64,000 nucleotides of DNA from positions 50,335-114,334 of the forward strand of contig NW_003206478.1 in the NCBI RefSeq assembly GCF_000006405.1, in the 5' to 3' direction. Position 1 is the first letter of the stretch. Each line of letters begins with the position of its first letter. The DNA is from Perkinsus marinus ATCC 50983 (Eukaryota > Perkinsozoa > Perkinsida > Perkinsidae). Below, one piece after another: positions 19,501 through 30,579 of the stretch. A program made the translations under genes and the position numbers. The notes under the pieces are model-generated. The model did not search any database. It saw only the letters and a list, made by a program, of their open reading frames with translations, and was not told the DNA's origin.

Positions 19501-22250
19501 AGAAATTTAAATACAATTTTTTTCCCAAAATTTTCTCAGAATTTTCATATTTTTCCCACTTCCCTCTACTACTCTCAACTCTACTGCCACCCGAGTCCTC
19601 GTTGGTAAATCGATAGCCACCATCATAACAGAAAACATTAGCAGGAAAAACGCTTCCAAAATACTCAACAAAATCAGCGGATGATAATATAAAACCTGAC
19701 CAGAAACGAATGTTCATCAAAATTATATCGAAAAATTCGCTAAAAATTTTTTCCTGATTTTTCAGGACGCTATGATAAATTTTTTAAGATATAGGCGCAC
19801 GAAAATTTCCTAATTATTTCGGAAATTATTTTTCACCCGATTTGTCGACACGCTATGATGGGAATGTTCCCGTTCAAAGTATACATACTCATAGGCGGGC
19901 TAAAATTCTTAGATAAATCGGAAAATTTGCAAATATTTTTTTACCGATTGTTCTACACGCTATGATGAAACCTGTCCGTTTTTATACTCATTTATTGGAG
20001 TTTCACCCGTTTTACGTAAAGTGGCGTAAAACTCCGTGAAAAACGCGATATTTGCGCCTTGCAATAGTCGTGAAATATAATTTTTTCACTAGTGTTTTTC
20101 ATATCACTAGGGTGAAACTCCATTCATAGGCGAATGAAAATTTCACCGGCGTAAAATTCCGTACATAACATGAAAATTCAATTCCAATAAAAAAATTTTT
20201 CTATATTCGTTTTTTACTCTAATGATGAATTCGAGCAGAGGTGTTGGAATGTATGTTCGCTTTCCACAGCTGAGCTCGGGAATTTCCTCGCAAATTCGTC
20301 CAGAAAAGTACAGAAACCAATGAAAATTTCCTAAATTTTCCACAAAAGGCACCAACACATATAGTTGACCATATGCATATTTTCCCACACTTCTCACATG
20401 CAGTAGATTCACGACTGCCGCCACGAATACACTCCCCGCTCCCGAAGACAGCAGTAAACTCAGTGTCATCGGATTTTCACCATAATTCACCGCTAAAGTA
20501 GTCACTGCTTCAACAGCCGCCGCGGTCCCTTGCCCTACTAAAATAGTTCAGTTTTGAGCTTTGCTCTCCAGTGTTGTGAAAATTACTATAATACACATTA
20601 ACACAAAGGAACGAAAAAAAGTGAATTTTTCGTAACAGAGGTCAAATTCTGCGGAAACTTTTATCGTTTCGATTTACTCATATTCTAGGTGAAAAAATCC
20701 AGAAAATCTATGAAAAACTTCGTGTATTGTGGTACAGATGAAAAACAAAGAAAAACTTTCATCGTATTAAAAGTGAATTTTTTTGAAAGCCAACCACCAC
20801 GAGTGTCTAAAGGAATCCTTGAAAAATTAGGTAGGACATTCACGAAAAAAACACTGCTTCGAAAACACGATATAGAGCGAATTGAATAATTTCGCGAATT
20901 TTATCGGACAAATCACCACATTTCACGTAAAACACGCGAAATTTAAAATATGTTTTTTCATACCATGAGTAACACTGCTGATCAAGATGAACGAAAATAA
21001 ATCCAAAAATCGAAGTTTCACCCGTTTTACGTGAAGTGACGTAGAAAAACTCGGCGAAAAACGCGATATTCGCGGTGATATGCAGTAGTCGTGATATGTG
21101 TTTTTCATATCACTAGGGTGGTGAAACTCCATTATACTACCACGCTCAGTTGACATCTCCTCGTTGCCAAGGCCCTCCTCAGTGTCCACTTTTATGAAGC
21201 CCTCAGCCGCTGGGTTGGACGGATGACGATCGACTGATGCTTCAGATGAACTTCGGAGTAGCATAGGAGAAACTCTGCAACTAAATAGCACATGGGCAAC
21301 TACATGCGGAAATTTTGGTGAATTCTTTTGTTGGTTTTCGTTTATTATGACGCTAAGTTCTATAGATCAGATCTCGAGAGGAACATTCTCCTTACCAGAC
21401 TGATACAGCAGTACGGACCTCCGCAGCTTTAGCCGCTAGTAGACGCTTCAAGCCATTCACCGGACCCTCGAAGTCGAATTTTGCATCAGATTCACCATCA
21501 CTGACATCTACATTGCACACAATCCTGATACTTAGCCTGTCCTTTAGCTAGCTACTTAGTCTTGCTAAATACTGATGTATTAACCTACTGGAAAACTATA
21601 TTGTTGCGTTTATCATGTCTCCTACGACCAAGGTCCTCAGGAGCTGGAGAATTAGGCACACTCTTATCAACAGATGGACGATGAACATACTCGAATACCT
21701 TGTGATTGTTACTCTGGTAGGTTACGCATACTGACGCCACTTTAGCCAGCGGTATCAAAGTGACTTGAAAGATCTTCTACCGTCATCGGAAATGTTATAC
21801 ACAATTGTCTCCTGTAATTTTAGATTCTTGTGATGCTTGTCTCCCTTGCTAGTCTAGCGTATACTTCATGATTACTGTAGAGAATCACTTGTTAATAACT
21901 CTTGTTGAGTTATCTAATCTTAGCACTTACTACTGCTGCTATGATCAAAGGAAGACGAGGAAGAGAAGTATTAAGTTCAGTACGAACAACTTCAAGTCTA
22001 TCAAACCGATATCACTTTCATCACTACAAGCACTGCTATTTCAATATTTGAATAATATTATAATGAAGAACCGACCTTGGGCTTCATACCTTCGGACGTC
22101 ATAGACTCCCGAAGGAAGCGACAGTAGCTATGCGAGTCATGGCAGACCCACTCCCACTAGCAGTTACACATATCAGTAAGACTGAAAGCTCCCCAAGTGA
22201 GATGAAGAGTCTGGTCGAGCGACTCTATCTTAAACAAGACAGAAACAGTG
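16543..22250 (-). CDS. COPI-associated membrane protein with EF-hand region
   Basis: Phase-consistent exons on the minus strand: 20398-20537, 19572-19695, 19046-19155, 18196-18289, 18035-18149, 17382-17442, 16794-16857, 16664-16743, 16543-16598 (edges within 1 nt). Upstream exons near 21.13-21.28, 21.40-21.51 and 21.59-21.78 kb encode acidic N-terminal sequence; the first exon and the last stop are uncertain. Four hydrophobic segments, with ITGKGVWYVYLGSAVFSSM and AGAWLLGGYTFLVGMITGAL, resemble the COPI-associated/Tvp15 family, which carries a similar GRG-FYIF-GSL segment. The soluble C-terminus has IYEAFAVDDPSRGMTREEF and KGELTASELRKWMN, which look like EF-hand calcium-binding helices, then VDKVFK and a hydrophobic end. 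Family assignment is by pattern, not by search. It probably acts in the Golgi. Divergent from the VTT gene. Confidence 0.6.
16599..16663 (-). repeat. 65-nt intron containing a tRNA T-arm-like motif
   Basis: Whole intron from GTAATC to GTTAG. It contains gcggtagtacgg and gcggaggttcgatcccggc in tRNA-like order, sense to the gene. Confidence 0.55.
17541..17905 (+). repeat. tandem array of 45-65 bp units in a COPI/EF-hand gene intron
   Basis: Seven units begin with CACGCGCCACGAAATTACA or a close variant near 17,541, 17,586, 17,636, 17,698, 17,760, 17,824 and 17,888. A lone unit lies at 18,017, exactly at the intron donor. Later units also share ataagccttgcggggtgga. Confidence 0.85.
18295..18345 (-). 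repeat. tRNA T-arm close to an intron acceptor, sense
   Basis: Minus strand acccgagttcgattctcggt has a perfect five-pair T-stem. It is followed by gtagac, eight T and the acceptor CTATTCAG at 18,290. Confidence 0.6.
18560..18705 (+). repeat. repeat C copy
   Basis: atctgaaactatatcgttaa through gactatgatagcgacaac and cattaatcccagaatagaga. Closely matched by the copy at 54,945. Confidence 0.8.
18714..18815 (+). repeat. repeat C copy, second of a tandem pair
   Basis: Starts aaaatcgatctgaaactata and shares ggtgaacattgctatgaac and cgagactatgatagcgacaa with the copy just upstream. Confidence 0.8.
18870..18970 (+). mobile_element. element B fragment in COPI/EF-hand intron
   Basis: cagtgttgcaatatattttc, agtagaagtgttcagaaacc and tttgcatattatcaccatcg match B with an internal deletion. 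Confidence 0.65.
19005..19045 (-). repeat. tRNA T-arm close to an intron donor, sense
   Basis: On the minus strand the donor GTAATATGCG is followed by aaaggtcgccggttcgattc. The motif begins about 12 nt into the intron (donor at 19,045). Confidence 0.55.
19357..19462 (+). mobile_element. element A copy in COPI/EF-hand intron
   Basis: tttcacccattttacgtcaa through aaaccgcgatattcgtgaaa to catatcactatggtgaaact. Confidence 0.8.
19769..19985 (+). repeat. decayed tandem repeat, about 80-105 bp units
   Basis: Units marked by (g/c)acgctatgat at 19,769, 19,850 and 19,957, each followed by a cataggcg/atataggcgc block and an aaaattt run. Confidence 0.55.
19996..20125 (+). mobile_element. element A copy, near full length
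   Basis: Both inverted ends are intact: ttggagtttcacccgtttta on the left and ctagggtgaaactccat on the right. Confidence 0.88.
20243..20398 (+). mobile_element. element B copy reaching an exon donor
   Basis: Starts aggtgttggaatgtatgttc and ends catattttcccacacttctc, the last bases being the donor of the COPI/EF-hand exon at 20,398 on the other strand. Confidence 0.8.
21014..21134 (+). mobile_element. element A copy in COPI/EF-hand intron
   Basis: gtttcacccgttttacgtga through gcgatattcgcggtgatatg to agggtggtgaaactccat. Its end lies beside the donor of the exon starting about 21,135. Confidence 0.85.
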
Positions 22251-22376
22251 TTTATTAGAATATAAAACTCTGACTACGAACTCGCCAACTCGCGCTCGAA
22301 ACAGTGGGGAAGCGACGCCAGCAAACTGAGGTGTGGAAACTCACCGAAAAGACCAACCCTCAAGCCCGTTGAGGAA
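22251..22376. promoter_or_regulatory. presumed bidirectional promoter region
   Basis: Short gap between the presumed 5' end of the COPI/EF-hand gene and the VTT gene start. Inferred from divergent layout only; no motif recognised. Confidence 0.25.
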
Positions 22377-25300
22377 ATGCAAGTGATCAAGATTCTTCAA
22401 GATGAGAGCAGCACCGCACTACGAAGATTCTCAGTCTCCGTTTTCCAACTCCCAAAGATTTCCCTAGTCGCAGTGCATCCCGCAGAGAGCAAAGCTTTTG
22501 ACGACTTGGACGACTGCATTGATAGAGTTTTGGCTGAGGGAGATGAGGAAGCGCCGCAGGTAGGAATAGTGTCGTTTTTGCTGAGCTTTCCAGGGTCCGG
22601 AAGTAGTTCATAGGGTGATGTACAAAATCCAAGGATGAAGACAAGTTGAAGGGTAAACCCAAAACCCCACCCGAAACTCGACAAGGCAACCAGAAACCCG
22701 AACTGCTGAGAGCGAGCGACGAACCTCCTTGGATTTTGTCGTTCTTCCTTGGATTTTGTAATTTACCCGTAGTTCATATCTTGAATGGTTTTCGTATTTC
22801 TCCGTGATTGGAATCTCATTTCATTTTGAAAGTACTTGAAGCTTTCAAGAACTAATTTTGGAAATGCACGTGACACTTATGGTCCCTACGAAACGGCAGC
22901 CCGAGAGGCGGCAAATACAACAAGTCCTTTACTCCGCTCCGCCGTGCCATAGCTCAAGAGCTCTCATCATGCTTTGTTGAACCCTTTCTTGTTCACTCTG
23001 CTGTGACCCCGTCATCAGTCCTCACCAATTTCACTACTATATCGTTTTTCTAGCTGTTATTATCCACCAACTAAGTTAGTTTCCTAGCAGTCGCATTCAG
23101 GGTCTCAAGGAATCGGTTGAAGAGGCACTGATAGCCGAGATCGAGCCTAGCGCGATATGGGCGATGACGATGGCATTGACACTCCCCAGCGTGATAGTCT
23201 GCCTTCTATTCTCTGATATAGGTGAGTTGGTTATCCTCCTTGACTCTCTATCGTACAACCCGGGTTCGATTCCTTGTCATCATTTTAGGTTTTGGAGTCG
23301 ATGTATACAACGTTCTCTACGACTTCGAGACTCTCTCTATCGCGCTTTATTCCATTCTCATCGCCTTGTGCATCTCGCTCTTCCTCTGCGATGTTCAACG
23401 GTGGCAACTTTGGCCGAAGCTCGGCGCGTGCGTGATAGGTAGTGTAAGGTCTACTACCACTTCAGTTTTATTTGAATTTCCGTAGGTTGGGCACTTTTCG
23501 TCTCAGCGACTCTGCTGAACGGCACGTCGTACCCCCAAGGGCCGCTCATCGTGGGACTCCTCCACGGTCCTGTCCTGCTGGGCGTCATAAGGTGAGTATT
23601 TCTCGATATGAGCGGCAATAGTTTCCCGTTTGTCTGAATATAAGCTCGCTCTCCTCAACTGAACTCAGAAATTCCCTCATCACATACGAATTGGGTAGAA
23701 ATGTACAGATATTTTTTCCGAATTTTCATCTTGTTACATGCACATCTTTCACAGTGATAATTTCCAAATAGCGTAGCAATTGACGAGTTAGTAAACAGAA
23801 GGACCTGACTGAGAGTTGAAGTGAGAGTAACACCGTATATACCTCTTAGTAGTCATCATAGTTTTTATATATTTTTCAGCATCGAATGTCATCAGGTATC
23901 TATTGTGTATCCGAGTCTATTCTGGAGTGTTCTACCGAGCAGTGTACATCCTCGCAGTGGTGCTCGGTCTGCTGGTGCTTGGTTTGTGGTTATGTTGGAT
24001 TGTGGTCGAGAACTGGGATGGCCAGCACTACTGGAACGAAGATGAACGGACGAGACTCAGCCTGGAGCTCGACGATCTCCACAAGGCGCTCAAAGTGGAC
24101 TACATTTTGCACTGTGTGAAGGTAGCTGGAGGGCAGGGTGCGTTGTCCGTGGACCCTGAGGAGAATAATCGCCTTTATGAAAGTAAGTGTGAGAGATGCT
24201 CTTCGGAATTGAGGTTGTGCTGCTTGGTTTTAGAGTGTTCGACGACTTTAACGACGGCGTATATTGTATATGTTACTCCGATGATAGTGTCCTTCACGCT
24301 GTTGGTGCTGGCCGTATTCTGCAAGCTGCGGGCGAAGAATGCCTTGGTGGAAAATGGAGATGTAATAATGGTCATTGTTGTTGCCATGTGTTTTCCGCGC
24401 AAGAAATTTCCGGGAGGTTGCGGAGCGAGCGGAGCATATACCGCAACAACAGACACTTTCGCGTTGTGCGTGCGTGCAGAATTAATCTGGCTTGACTACG
24501 GAGCGTAGGCGGCCACCAGGGAGATGAAGTGACTCCTCTGAATGCCGAGGTGTAGGTAAAAGTGTAAAACATTTTGCGAGCGTCTCGCAGAGATATGCAC
24601 GAAAACTTTTTTTGACGGAAAAATGTCCAACCCGGGGATCGAACCGGGGACATATGTCGAGGCTATTGATTGAGTCAACGAACGCGGACCGAGTGAGCTC
24701 CGCCCATTCGTCACCAAGGCCTAGTATAATTATTACCATCTTGGTGGGTTTCACACGAGCAATTCAATTTTCCGGCAAATTTCTTTTTTTACAAGAAATT
24801 TCCGGAAAATATAGTTATTGCCATCTTGCTGAATTTTACACGAGCAATTCAATTTCCCCGGAAATTTTTTCCGCCAGGAATTTCCGGAAAATATAGTTAT
24901 TGCCATCTTGGTGAGTTTTACATAACTAACCTAATTTCTCCACACTGGATGGTTTTACTTCAGGCGTTGTCGAACTCGCAGGAAACCGAGGCTTCGCTGA
25001 AGACATTTGTGGTCTTCACCAGTCTGTTGATCATGTGCTTCTGGATAGCATCGTCGATCGCGGGCTCGTCGAGTAGCATGTCGGGCGCGGTGATGGGATT
25101 TGCTGCCGCTGGATCGCTGGTAGTTTGGACAGTTTATCTGCATTATATCTGCTATTATCAGGTTTTGTTCGTCTGGGCGTTTCTGTCGTTTGGAAAGGCC
25201 CGTCTTGTCGAAGCTGCCCATAAGTCACCTTTGGTGGCTTCCTTACTTGATATGGCCTCGAGCGACTGGGCTCGTGCTTTGTTCATATGCATGGTTAATG

Positions 25301-28300
25301 TTGGATTGCTGATTGTCGTTCTTCTCGACTTCTTACGACAGTGTATTCGGTCACTGTGGTGGAAGGACCGACCGGAGAAAGAACGCGGGAAGCTATCTGG
25401 TGGTATGAGTGAGTTCGTGGAGCGCCTGAAGGGCTGGCACTGGGGAAACGTACTGAAGAAAATATGTCTATTGTGTCTGTTGTACTACTGCCTCTGGGTG
25501 GGCGTGGCCAAGGTTACGTACGTGTTTTTGTCATGGCTGAATGAGCAACTAGAGTCGATGAGTTTGATAGCGGTGGTTGGCGTTATTTACGTCATTGGGA
25601 TCATCATGTTTCTTCTGCCACCGATACCAGGGGTAAGTGATAGTGGAATTTTTATGAATTTTGGACACATTAGAGTTTCACTCGTTTTACGTGAAGTGGC
25701 GTGAAACTCGGTGAAAAACGCGATATTCGCGCCTTGCAATAGTCGTGAAATATATTTTTCACTAGTGTTTTTCATATCACTATGGTGGTGAAACTCCATT
25801 GCAGATCGAACGAAACATTCGTCCGTTGGTCGAGATTGTGGCTGTTAGCAAGCGGAAATTGCTCGAAAAATGTCGGTGCTGGGAATCGATCCCAAAATCT
25901 TCGCGATATCATCTACTGTTTGTCGGTGGTGACACTATCGTTTTGCACTCTGCATGCCCTGGTAGAAATATGCTCTGAAATATTTCGGAACTTTTTCAAC
26001 GCCGAATTTGCTTAGGTGCCAGTTTACGTGACTGCTGGTATCGTCATCTCGGCGAGGTCCTATTGCAGTGATGAAAGCGATAGCAGTTGTATAGGCTTCT
26101 GGCAAGGTAATGGAGAAATGTTTGCCGTGGGTATAGAACCGGGGATCTCCAGAGAGGGAGAATTATGCTTATGTTAACTAATACGTCTGACTCGAGGCTC
26201 TTTCTGAGTGGTTGAACGATTCGTAGAACTAAGCCTTCGAGACGAAGAAAAGGGGCTCGAGTTGTTTGTAACGGTCACGGGTTCGACTCCCGGGACGGGC
26301 TTTTTTCGCGCAATTTCTGTTCGCTCACCGTGATGACGTGCAACAATTTCTCCCAATACATGGCTGAGTGAAATTTCATATGAATGTGTCTCGAGAGTTT
26401 AGCAGCTGTAGTTGTACAGAAATAACTGAACGATCGAACGTACAGAAAATGCGCGAAGTGAGGATATATGTTCTGCATTTTTGTTTTGTCGAAATGTTAA
26501 TCACTCAGGTACTGTAGTTGCCACGATTCTCGGTTTTGTATTGAAGTTGAATGCCGTGGTTATGCAGCAGAAACTAATAGGGGAGGAACTCGGGAAGAGC
26601 GTTCGAATACAAAAGTTTGTTGGCATTGACAAGGTAGTAAATGGAGATGAATTTTCGTGAAATGGAGTGCGCGGAAATTTTTTAATGGTGTTAGTCTCTG
26701 TATTCGTGGGCCGGTTTTGAGAGTGCTTGAACTTTTCACCAAAATAAAAACAAATGAATTTCGTTGTGCTCTTATTATGAATTTGAAAGTAAATTTTCAA
26801 AAAAAAAATTTGAAAGTAATAAAAAGTATTAAAAAATTGCAGAAAATTCGACGCGTAAAATGAGGAGACGAGTGTCTGGTCAAAATGTGGTTTTTCAGCC
26901 TGGCATTTGATCGAGTGTATTTCTGTATTCGGTGTAGGGTAGTATTGGCAATCCGATTCTGGTAGTGATTGAAATTGCCATATATGTAGCGAATGAATTG
27001 AGTTTTTTTGTCGTAATATTTCGTTTTTGAAGTTGGGAGTAGCTTTCCTAGTCTTGAAGAGTGAATGAACGTGTGGTCAAAACTCGATACTTCAGCCTGG
27101 CATCAGAGCGATAGAGAAGATATTGAAACAACCCGGTTACAGCATGGCGAAAGTGGCGATTCTCTGCGGCGGTCCGGACTGGCCGACCAGCGTCCTCACA
27201 GGAATTATGAGGCTCAGTGTGGTGCAGGTAAGGACGCACTATGAAGATTCTGGATATTCTCGAGTGATGGTCTTAGATGCTTCTAGGAACGATGCCGTGT
27301 ATTTTTCTGATTATTCCCTGTGTTTTGAGCGGAGCGTTGCTGAATAGAACCGGAGAGGGCGCGATTTGGAGCGCTCTTGCGTCGACGGTGCTGGCGGTGG
27401 CTGGGTTGATACAAGCAGTTGCGATGGTGTTTGCGGCGTATATTTTGCAGAACACGGCTCAGAAGTATCACGATGAACTGACGGCATATCGGTTGGACCT
27501 ATTTTGTATCTTGCGCGGTCAACCTCAAGATATTTCAGGCCGGAACACGAGGCGGTGGCAGAATTGACGCGTCAAGAGGCGATGAGAAATGAGACCACTT
27601 CGAGGCTCACAGAGTGGACAGCCTTGCCAACGTATACTAAAATCCTCCTAGTGCTTGGTAGTGCTGATTTTCATACCACTCCTCTGCTATATCGTATTGT
27701 TTCTTCAGCGGCATCTATGCTACTCATATCATGCGTATTAGCGGGCTCCTTCTCGACGTTGTGCTTTCGCCCGTTCGAGCTGACGGATCGAATCTCTGAG
27801 GAGTTCAGTGAAGGCGGCCTCGACGGGTCCGTGGTGAATCTCTTGAAGCCGTTGGGATGGCTCAGTTTGAGTAAGAATAGTAGCTGTGTGCTCTTCACAG
27901 TGAACAGTGGAGTTTCACCCGTGATATGACAAACACTAGTAAAAAGTATATTTCACAGTTCACTCTGCGTAAAACGCATGTGAGCAGTGAATAACGCGTA
28001 AAACGCGTGATGTGTTTCACGTGAAATGAAGGTGTATTCCCCTGAGTATTTTCGATTCACTTCATATCGCGTTTTTCACATGGAGTATTACGCCACTTCA
28101 CGTAAAACGGGTGGAACTCAAATATTATAGTGTAGGACGGGTCGTGACTTGGAAATAAAAAATAGATTAACATTCAGTCTGGTAAACTCAGGTGTAGCGC
28201 CTGAGCGCCTCAACGCTTGTGTTTATTCATAGCAATTTATGCAAAAAGTCCGCATCGAAAAGTCATTTTTAGGTCTGTTCGTCGTTGGTTGGATTCTTCT

Positions 28301-28445
28301 GGAGATTTATAATTATTGGGTGTCAGCTAGCGTGGATGCTGAAATCGATCGGCTGATCGATATTGGACACAATCCACGAGATTACACGGTCGCTGGCGAG
28401 AGGCGCAGAAGTAGGAGTGGTCTCGGCTGCATAGTAGAGGTATAA
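22377..28445 (+). CDS. VTT/DedA-like multi-pass membrane protein
   Basis: Fourteen phase-consistent exons: 22377-22559, 23101-23221, 23289-23438, 23486-23591, 23896-24182, 24234-24361, 24964-25632, 26016-26106, 26509-26633, 27120-27227, 27277-27491, 27539-27657, 27709-27870, 28273-28445; about 878 residues with ten or more hydrophobic segments. The central block MFLLPPIPG joined to VPVYVTAG resembles the FLLPPVPGVPVY core of VTT (SNARE-associated, TMEM41/DedA-like) proteins. The following AVVMQQKLIGEELG and AKVAILCGGPDWPTSVLTGI match a conserved tail of large protist members. VTT proteins act in the secretory pathway as lipid scramblases; the role here is inferred. The start at 22377 is the first ATG of an open exon; an upstream exon is possible. 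Introns hold elements A and B, tRNA-like pieces and a tandem repeat. Confidence 0.72.
22560..23100 (+). other. intron 1 of the VTT gene
   Basis: 541 nt. It contains cttccttggattttgt twice near 22,710 and 22,744 and no gene. Confidence 0.5.
23222..23288 (+). repeat. 67-nt intron that reads as a tRNA from D-arm to T-arm
   Basis: The intron begins gtgagttggttatcctcc and contains acccgggttcgattccttg before cattttag. Side by side with the intact tRNA-Val at 31.3 kb (agttggttat ... gagttcgattctcgg) both boxes line up. Confidence 0.65.
23640..23755 (+). mobile_element. element B fragment in VTT intron
   Basis: ctcctcaactgaactcagaa, aattgggtagaaatgtacag and gaattttcatcttgttacat match B; the 5' end is lost. 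Confidence 0.7.
24625..24700 (-). repeat. tRNA-like sequence, antisense in a VTT intron
   Basis: Minus strand tccccggttcgatccccggg is a strong T-arm. The upstream gcggagctcactcggtccgc looks like a D-arm region, with extra length between them. Confidence 0.55.
24737..24930 (+). repeat. tandem repeat, about 84 bp, 2.3 copies
   Basis: Units start at taccatcttggtggg, tgccatcttgctgaa and tgccatcttggtgag and share cacgagcaattcaattt, agaaatttccggaaaata and tatagttatt. A related fragment with caagaaatttccggg lies near 24,400. Confidence 0.85.
25673..25800 (+). mobile_element. element A copy in VTT intron
   Basis: gagtttcactcgttttacgt to catatcactatggtggtgaa then actcc; near full length. Confidence 0.87.
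25868..25900 (-). repeat. weak T-arm-like motif, antisense in VTT intron
   Basis: Minus strand ttttgggatcgattcccagc keeps stem pairing but departs from the B-box consensus. Confidence 0.3.
26195..26310 (+). repeat. tRNA-like sequence, sense in a VTT intron
   Basis: tctgagtggttgaacga (A-box-like, as in tRNA-Ser/Leu) and cacgggttcgactcccggga then cgggc and six T. Spacing suggests a long variable arm or insertion. The acceptor 5' strand is not seen. Confidence 0.5.
27905..28125 (+). mobile_element. long element A variant in VTT intron
   Basis: Ends match A (gagtttcacccgtgatatga and gccacttcacgtaaaacggg). The centre carries repeated cgtaaaacgc and tgaaatgaaggtgtattcc not found in shorter copies; the copies at 51.15 and 60.36 kb share part of this. 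Confidence 0.8.
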
Positions 28446-28861
28446 GATGTGTTTCGAACGATATTAGTATTAATACTATAATTTTGCCGGGAGACTTCAT
28501 TTTGAATTTTACACATTCTTCAATCAGTCTTCCATGTAGTTGTGATCACATTAGAAACATTTTCCCCATTTTTATCAAACCCTAGGGGACGCTATATCTC
28601 AAAGCTAGATGGGTCCCCGTAACAGAGTGCGAAACTAAAATGTAGAAGCATTTGCATTCGGTGTGGCCGCTCACGAGTGAAGGAATTATATTTTCAAGGC
28701 GGAAGTCAATCTGATCAGATTGATTTCCGAGGAGTTCATTAGATAGTCTGTATCGGAAATGAGTTTCCTCAGGGGAGTCTGACGTTTCTATAGAGCGCAA
28801 GTTGGAACGCTCGTCGTCAGTGAAATTCCGCAGGGAGGTTTATGAGGAGGCGTCTAAAATG

Positions 28862-28935
28862 GCAGAGGTGGGTGCCGGGATCGAACCGAGGGCCTTCTGG
28901 TTAGCAGCCTCTCCCAGATCCGTCAGGCTGTTACG
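28862..28935 (-). repeat. tRNA-like sequence
   Basis: Minus strand gccctcggttcgatcccggc is a T-arm with three of five pairs. The flanking gttagcagcctctcc (plus) may be an eroded anticodon region. Confidence 0.45.
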
Positions 28936-29292
28936 ACACAGGAAGATTCGGCTATGGGCGTTGAGTATTCATGAACGACCCCCATGTGTTGTTGAGCTCA
29001 GTTGTGCATAATAGTGTTGTGTTGTCGTTGTCAATTTGAGATGCGCTGCTCTTTAGTGTGTTCTATTAGTTTCTCCAAGGCTCAGATGTGTGAATCTTGC
29101 AATCTTGAGATCACTTACATTTCCTCAACGGTTGAAGGATGTGGATATAGGAACACTACTTGGCGGGCTGGATGGGTGGGCATGAATTTTCTGCGAGTAG
29201 TGTTTTGTGAGGTGTGGTAGGACGTACTATGGAGTAGAGTTTGGGTGATAACCCAAGGTTCGCTTGTGAAAGATTCGCCCGGTGATGTTCTC

Positions 29293-29440
29293 AACAGTGT
29301 TGGAACATATGGTCGGTTTCCTCACTGATTATAGGAGTTTACATATGAATTCGGGCATGAATGAGAATTTCCCAAAATTTCTCCACAATTTTCATAATAC
29401 TGTTCATCGTGTGCATATTTTCCCCCCACATTATTTTTCA
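29293..29440 (+). mobile_element. element B copy upstream of the small coiled-coil gene
   Basis: cagtgttggaacatatggtc through gaatttcccaaaatttctcc to gtgtgcatattttcccccca. Confidence 0.8.
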
Positions 29441-29496
29441 CTGTTGCGTTAGTCGGCCGCTGAAGGGAATGGTTTTGTATCTTCGTAAGGCTCGTT

Positions 29497-30380
29497 ATGA
29501 ATGGCCGACCGCCCATCGATTTCCTCGCAGTTCTCATCGGCTTAGTCATATTTTGCTGCGTGGCGGGGCTTTGTTTTTTCGAGGTGAGGGTTGAGCTTGG
29601 CATCGACTGAGGAGGATAACTTTCAGATCGTATATATACCCCGATTAAAACAGCTAGAACGACACGATCGGTCTATAACTCTGCTGAGTGAAATTTTCGA
29701 ACAAATTTCTAGCGGAGCGAAGCTCAATCGAGATGCTCGACTGTTTGATTCGTCAGTGCTAGTACGCCGTCGTGAGGATATACGAAAGCTCGTGGGGGAG
29801 ATTTTGGAAGAGGACGACCGAGTGAGTTACGACTAAGTGAAGGAGCTTGTATGGTTTTCGCTGAGCAGAGTGTCAAGCTGGAGAAAAGAGTGGGTGAGTT
29901 AATGGAGGAACTAGAGAGATTAAGGCGACTTGTGGATGAGTTGCCGAGGAGTGGTGTAGCTGTTATAACCACCAGATGTAAGAAGTACTCAGGCTGAGAA
30001 TCGAACTCGCGGCCTATGGTGTGTAAAACGATGTTAATGACCCACTAGACTGTAGTATTATCTTTGACGAGCGTTTATATAGGATGGTCGGAATTTTCAC
30101 GTAGTTAAGCCTCGGCTACTGGGGGCTAGCTCTAGCAGACGTTTCGTCTTGTGGGAGTATGGGTTTGCGAGTTTGAGAGCCACATGTTTCAAGGTTCCCC
30201 ATAAATGGAGTGTTTCCCAGCAGGCTGGTAAATGCGTCAGAAAAAAAAAGCTGTGTCGCGGGATATCACTCTGTATTGTCTTCAGCTCGGGAAGGAACTG
30301 ACGACTCAATAGTAAAGACCACCACTGCGGTAATTAAGAAGGAAGAAAAGCAGACACCGTGGCGGAGCGATTTCAAGTAG
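29497..30380 (+). CDS. small single-pass membrane protein with coiled coil
   Basis: Four phase-consistent exons: 29497-29583, 29627-29821, 29869-29977, 30286-30380; 161 residues. The N-terminus is a transmembrane helix (DFLAVLIGLVIFCCVAGLCF) without a cleavage-type ending, so likely a signal anchor. The rest is charged, with heptad-like runs (KLEKRVGELMEELERLRRLV) predicting a coiled coil, then a Thr/Lys-rich tail. The first two introns are only 43 and 47 nt; the third contains an antisense tRNA-like motif. I do not recognise the family. Confidence 0.62.
29990..30060 (-). repeat. tRNA-like sequence, antisense in an intron
   Basis: Minus strand ccgcgagttcgattctcagc, with three paired T-stem bases. 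It lies in the 308-nt last intron of the coiled-coil gene. Confidence 0.5.
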
Positions 30381-30579
30381 CATTAATATTATCCAATCGG
30401 AGGGAAGCTCACTTAGATGTGGATCGGGCTGGCCGTCGGACGACGGCAAACGAGAGAAATCTGAGTGCAACCCTGATGGAGAGTTTCCATGTTGCAGCAC
30501 GAGCGGGTGAGGCGTTGAATCTTCAGGAGAGGGAAAACGTTGTGCAGATGGTGTGGTATCTCGAGACTGCATTGTGAAT

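Larger units (their letters stand above)
28446..29496. other. intergenic stretch
   Basis: Holds one antisense tRNA-like motif and one element B copy; no gene seen. Confidence 0.45.
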
